From Nevskia sp964451925 (GTDB taxonomy: Bacteria; Pseudomonadota; Gammaproteobacteria; Nevskiales; Nevskiaceae): DNA of 64,000 nucleotides. Shown here piece after piece: positions 61,639-64,000 of this stretch. Position numbers and translations under genes: made by a program. The notes under the pieces were generated by a model, which was given only the letters and a program-made list of their open reading frames with translations, did no database searches and was not told where the DNA came from. The stretch lies in the NCBI GenBank assembly GCA_964451925.1, contig CAYVKA010000009.1:1-64000 (forward strand), written 5' to 3'. How positions within the stretch are numbered: the stretch's first letter is position 1; each line of letters starts with the position of its first letter.

Positions 61639-62289
61639 CTATTCGATCTGTATGCCTTCCTGCTCCACCGCCCGCTGCACCGCCGACCGCGCCCGCACCG
61701 CATCCATCACCCGGGTGAACTCGGGGAACTGGCTGCGCATCGGCAGGCCGATGCGATTGCCCCAGCGGAAGAACACCAGCAGGTAAGCGTCGACCAGGGA
61801 GTAGCGCTCGCCCAGGGCCCAGGCCTTGCCCGCCAGGCGGCTGTCGATGTCGGCCATGCCGCTGCGCACCATCTCGCGGCCCTTTTCCGCCACCTTGTCG
61901 GCGACAGCGGGATCGGAGACGAAGCGCTCGGGGCGGAATACCGTGCGCACGCCGGTCTGGTGGAGGGTCGAGCCGAGCCAGCCCATCCATTCGACGGCCC
62001 GCGCGAACTGGACCGTCTCCTCCGGCAGCAGCTGCGCCTGCGGGAAGCGGCGCGCCAGCAGGATCATGATCGCCATCGCTTCCGTGAGCGCCTTGCCGCC
62101 GTCAACGTCGGAGATCGCCAGCGCCGGCACCCTGCCGCGCGGATTGACCGCCAGATATTCGGGCCGCGTGTTCAGCCCTTCGGCGATGGTGACGCGCGTC
62201 GTTTCGTAGGCGATGCCCAGCTCTTCCAGTGCGATATGGGGCGCCAGGGAGCAGGCACCCGGAGAGTAGTAAAGGTGGTAACGCGGCAT
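61639..62289 (-). CDS. Glutathione S-transferase family protein
   Basis: A 216-residue protein. The N-terminal thioredoxin-like domain has YYSPGACSLAPHIALEELG with Ser/Cys near residue 10-14 as in beta-class enzymes, cis-Pro in GRVPALAIS and the SNAIL-like TEAMAIMILLA. A C-terminal helical domain follows (~90-216, YSLVDAYLLVFFRW). Glutathione transferases accompany monooxygenases that make reactive epoxides (for example isoprene clusters), so detoxification of an epoxide is a reasonable guess. Confidence 0.9.
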   Translation of the reverse strand: MPRYHLYYSPGACSLAPHIALEELGIAYETTRVTIAEGLNTRPEYLAVNPRGRVPALAISDVDGGKALTEAMAIMILLARRFPQAQLLPEETVQFARAVEWMGWLGSTLHQTGVRTVFRPERFVSDPAVADKVAEKGREMVRSGMADIDSRLAGKAWALGERYSLVDAYLLVFFRWGNRIGLPMRSQFPEFTRVMDAVRARSAVQRAVEQEGIQIE

Positions 62290-62362
62290 GGCAAAATTCC
62301 CCTGAACTTGCGTTTTCGGCGCATTCCCTAATCGGCGATCCGCTTCTACAACAGGCCTCCGG

Positions 62363-63472
62363 TCAGAAAAAGCGATCGAAATGGATTTGCTCGAACGGAA
62401 CCCGGTGGCCGACCATCAGCATTTCGTGCAGCGCATTGGTCATCGGCGGCGGCCCGGCGAAGTAGAACTCGAACCCGGTGATCCTGTCCGCCAGCTTGCG
62501 CCGGACCAATTCGTGGACAAACCCGGTTTCGCCGTTCCATGGCGACGAATCGTCGGCCGGCATGGAGACGACGGGGTGATAGTGGATGCGCTCGCCGAAC
62601 TCCGGCAGCTCGCGCAGGAACGACTCGCCGCAGACGTCGCGGACCGTTCGCGCACCGTAGAAGAAATGCAGCTGGCGCTGGCATAGCATCCCGGCCTGCG
62701 CGGCGCCGCGGGCGATGGAGACCATCGGCGCCAGGCCCGAGCCGCCGGCGACGCAGACGATATCGCGAGGGGCGTCCTGGCGCAGGTAAGCCAGCCCGTA
62801 GGGACCGTCGAGCTCCACCTCATCGCCCGGATGCAGGTGGTGGAACAGCACATCGGTGGCCTTGCCGTGCGGGACGCGGCGGATCTGCAGATGCCAGTCC
62901 CCGCCTCCGTCGGCGCCGGCATTGGCGATGTTCGACATCGAGTAAGCACGCGGCGACGACACTCCCGGGATGGAGAGCATCGCGTACTGCCCCGGCAGGA
63001 AAGCCGCCAACTCGGCCGTGCGGAAGCGGAACTCGCGCAGGTCGTGGGTGATCTCGCGCACTTCCGTCAGGCGGGCGCGCATGCGCCGGGGCGGGATCAG
63101 CGGCCTGGCCTCGGCCTGCGGCCGCATGCGGATGCGCAGGTCCGAGCTGGCCCGGCACTGGCACGCCAGCAGGCGCCCCTTGCGTCGGTCCCGCTCGGTG
63201 ATTGCCGGCGCCTCGGGCCACAGATTCTCCACTTCTCCGGAGGCAATTTCGAACTTGCAGCTGCCACATCCGCCCGAGTTGCACTCGTAGGGAAAGCCGA
63301 TGCCGGCGCGCAGCGCCGCGCGCAGCACGGTGTCTTCCCCGCCCTGGGTGAAGCCGCCGCCCTCCACGCCTTCGATCGCGATGCTGTACTGCTTCATGTT
63401 GCCCATATCCGGTGAAGGCGGCAGCAGATGCCGCCGCTGCGCTGCTTCGATCTCTTCCACTGCCGCGCTCAT
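62363..63472 (-). CDS. Soluble di-iron monooxygenase reductase component
   Basis: A 369-residue electron-transfer protein. N-terminal 2Fe-2S ferredoxin: CNSGGCGSCKFEIASGEVEN with a fourth Cys in LLACQCRASSDL. The FAD-binding domain has RAYSMSNIANAG (RxYS motif), and the NAD domain has IVCVAGGSGLAPMVSIARG and FYFAGPPPMTNALHEML. The ferredoxin-FAD-NAD order is that of phenol hydroxylase P5, MmoC and PrmB-type reductases. It lies 15 bases after the small hydroxylase subunit gene, so they are one operon. Confidence 0.94.
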   Translation of the reverse strand: MSAAVEEIEAAQRRHLLPPSPDMGNMKQYSIAIEGVEGGGFTQGGEDTVLRAALRAGIGFPYECNSGGCGSCKFEIASGEVENLWPEAPAITERDRRKGRLLACQCRASSDLRIRMRPQAEARPLIPPRRMRARLTEVREITHDLREFRFRTAELAAFLPGQYAMLSIPGVSSPRAYSMSNIANAGADGGGDWHLQIRRVPHGKATDVLFHHLHPGDEVELDGPYGLAYLRQDAPRDIVCVAGGSGLAPMVSIARGAAQAGMLCQRQLHFFYGARTVRDVCGESFLRELPEFGERIHYHPVVSMPADDSSPWNGETGFVHELVRRKLADRITGFEFYFAGPPPMTNALHEMLMVGHRVPFEQIHFDRFF

Positions 63473-63487
63473 ACTCGCCGGCGCGGC

Positions 63488-64000
63488 TTAGAGGCCGGGC
63501 AAGGAACGGCGGAACGAACGTGTCGCTTCCTTGGCGGCGGCGGCCGCGTCCGGGAGATCCGGCAGGCCCGCGCAGAATGTTTCTATGGCGCGGTCGGCCA
63601 GCGGCTCCCACTTGGCGATCCAGCCCTTGATCACGTCGACATTGTCTGGCTCGGCGGTCGCCAGCTTGACCAGCGCCGAAGACCAGCGGCGATGGCGGGC
63701 GCTATCGACCAACTCGGCGTCGATCACCAGGCCGAGCAGGGTGTCACCGTTCTGGCGGGCCGCCTCGCCGAACTTGCGCAACACCGCTTCTTCGACCGCA
63801 GGCTTGGCCACAAGATCGAGAGCGACGAAGGCTTCGCCCCAGTCATAGGCGATCAGAACCTTTTCCATCAACTCGCGGAAGCCCTGCCAAGCCGCGTCCT
63901 CCTCCCAGTACCGGCGCTCGTCGCGGGCGAAGCCCTTGTCCGGGAAAGTCAGGGACAGTTCCTTTGCCCGGTACGCCGTATGGCTGAGCCAGCGCAACGA
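63488..64000 (-). CDS. Soluble di-iron monooxygenase, hydroxylase small (beta) subunit, 5' end outside window
   Basis: At least 170 residues of the beta subunit; the frame is open to the window edge. Family segments include RRYWEEDAAWQGFRELMEKV, LIAYDWGEAFVALDLVAKPA and SARHRRWSSALVKLA, as in PrmC/TmoE/ethene-monooxygenase small subunits. It stabilises the catalytic large subunit, expected just beyond 64000 on the minus strand. Exact substrate class cannot be set without the alpha subunit. Confidence 0.9.
   Translation of the reverse strand, partial: SLRWLSHTAYRAKELSLTFPDKGFARDERRYWEEDAAWQGFRELMEKVLIAYDWGEAFVALDLVAKPAVEEAVLRKFGEAARQNGDTLLGLVIDAELVDSARHRRWSSALVKLATAEPDNVDVIKGWIAKWEPLADRAIETFCAGLPDLPDAAAAAKEATRSFRRSLPGL

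Overview
The window is high-GC DNA from a proteobacterium, most likely a Gammaproteobacterium of the Nevskiales/Solimonadaceae or Xanthomonadales neighbourhood. That placement is inferred from the hisBHAF-hisE-tatABC arrangement, a complete metH activation domain, Xanthomonas-like GGGAATC intergenic repeats and the aromatic/hydrophobic-compound catabolic genes. It was not checked by any search.

Region 1 (1-19.6 kb) is ordinary chromosome. It holds the 3' part of metH, a secreted methyltransferase, a SlyD-like isomerase, histidine genes (hisB, hisH, hisA, hisF, hisE), tatABC, aroE, hemB, an ECF sigma/anti-sigma pair, a monoglyceride-lipase-like hydrolase next to glpK, and trkA facing trkH.

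Region 2 (19.6-25.85 kb) is an integrated mobile element. It has a P4-type tyrosine integrase, a Xre/RES toxin-antitoxin pair, an AlpA-type regulator, about 1.5 kb of non-coding DNA rich in perfect hairpins and an imperfect direct repeat, and then a second, different tyrosine recombinase with a small partner gene. No relaxase or replication gene is visible.

Region 3 (25.85-37.3 kb) is accessory metabolism, all on the minus strand. It has a KAS III-like protein without its catalytic residues, a 2-methylcitrate synthase, glutathione-dependent formaldehyde dehydrogenase, a VOC protein, a Rieske O-demethylase-type oxygenase with its reductase, a frameshifted MalT/AlkS-like regulator, and a SUMF1-like secreted fusion protein.

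Region 4 (37.3-43.8 kb) is the most striking part. It is a compact plus-strand operon encoding an 81-residue double-glycine-leader peptide, an HlyD-type adaptor, a C39-peptidase ABC exporter and a TolC-type channel: a complete microcin/bacteriocin-like type I export system. It sits between the SUMF1-like gene and a decayed copy of that gene's 3' end. Its upstream DNA is AT-rich and carries a -24/-12 (sigma-54) promoter candidate with enhancer-like palindromes.

Region 5 (43.9-64 kb) opens with a XylR/DmpR-type sigma-54 activator. There follows a minus-strand block for an envelope system for hydrophobic compounds (RND permease, DUF1329, YCF48-like, DUF1302, solo LuxR HTH, OmpA-like and a conserved secreted protein). 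It is preceded by an orphan phenol-hydroxylase P0-like subunit and a second, closely related sigma-54 activator. The right edge is a catabolic operon: meta-cleavage-type hydrolase, zinc alcohol dehydrogenase, glutathione transferase, and the reductase and small subunit of a soluble di-iron monooxygenase that runs off the window.

Three candidate -24/-12 promoters share an exact TGGCACG and have TTGA/TCAA palindromes about 90-150 bp upstream. They lie before prpC, before the microcin-like operon and before the P0/RND block. My main inference is that the two paralogous sigma-54 activators tie a peptide-export system to the catabolic and transport genes.
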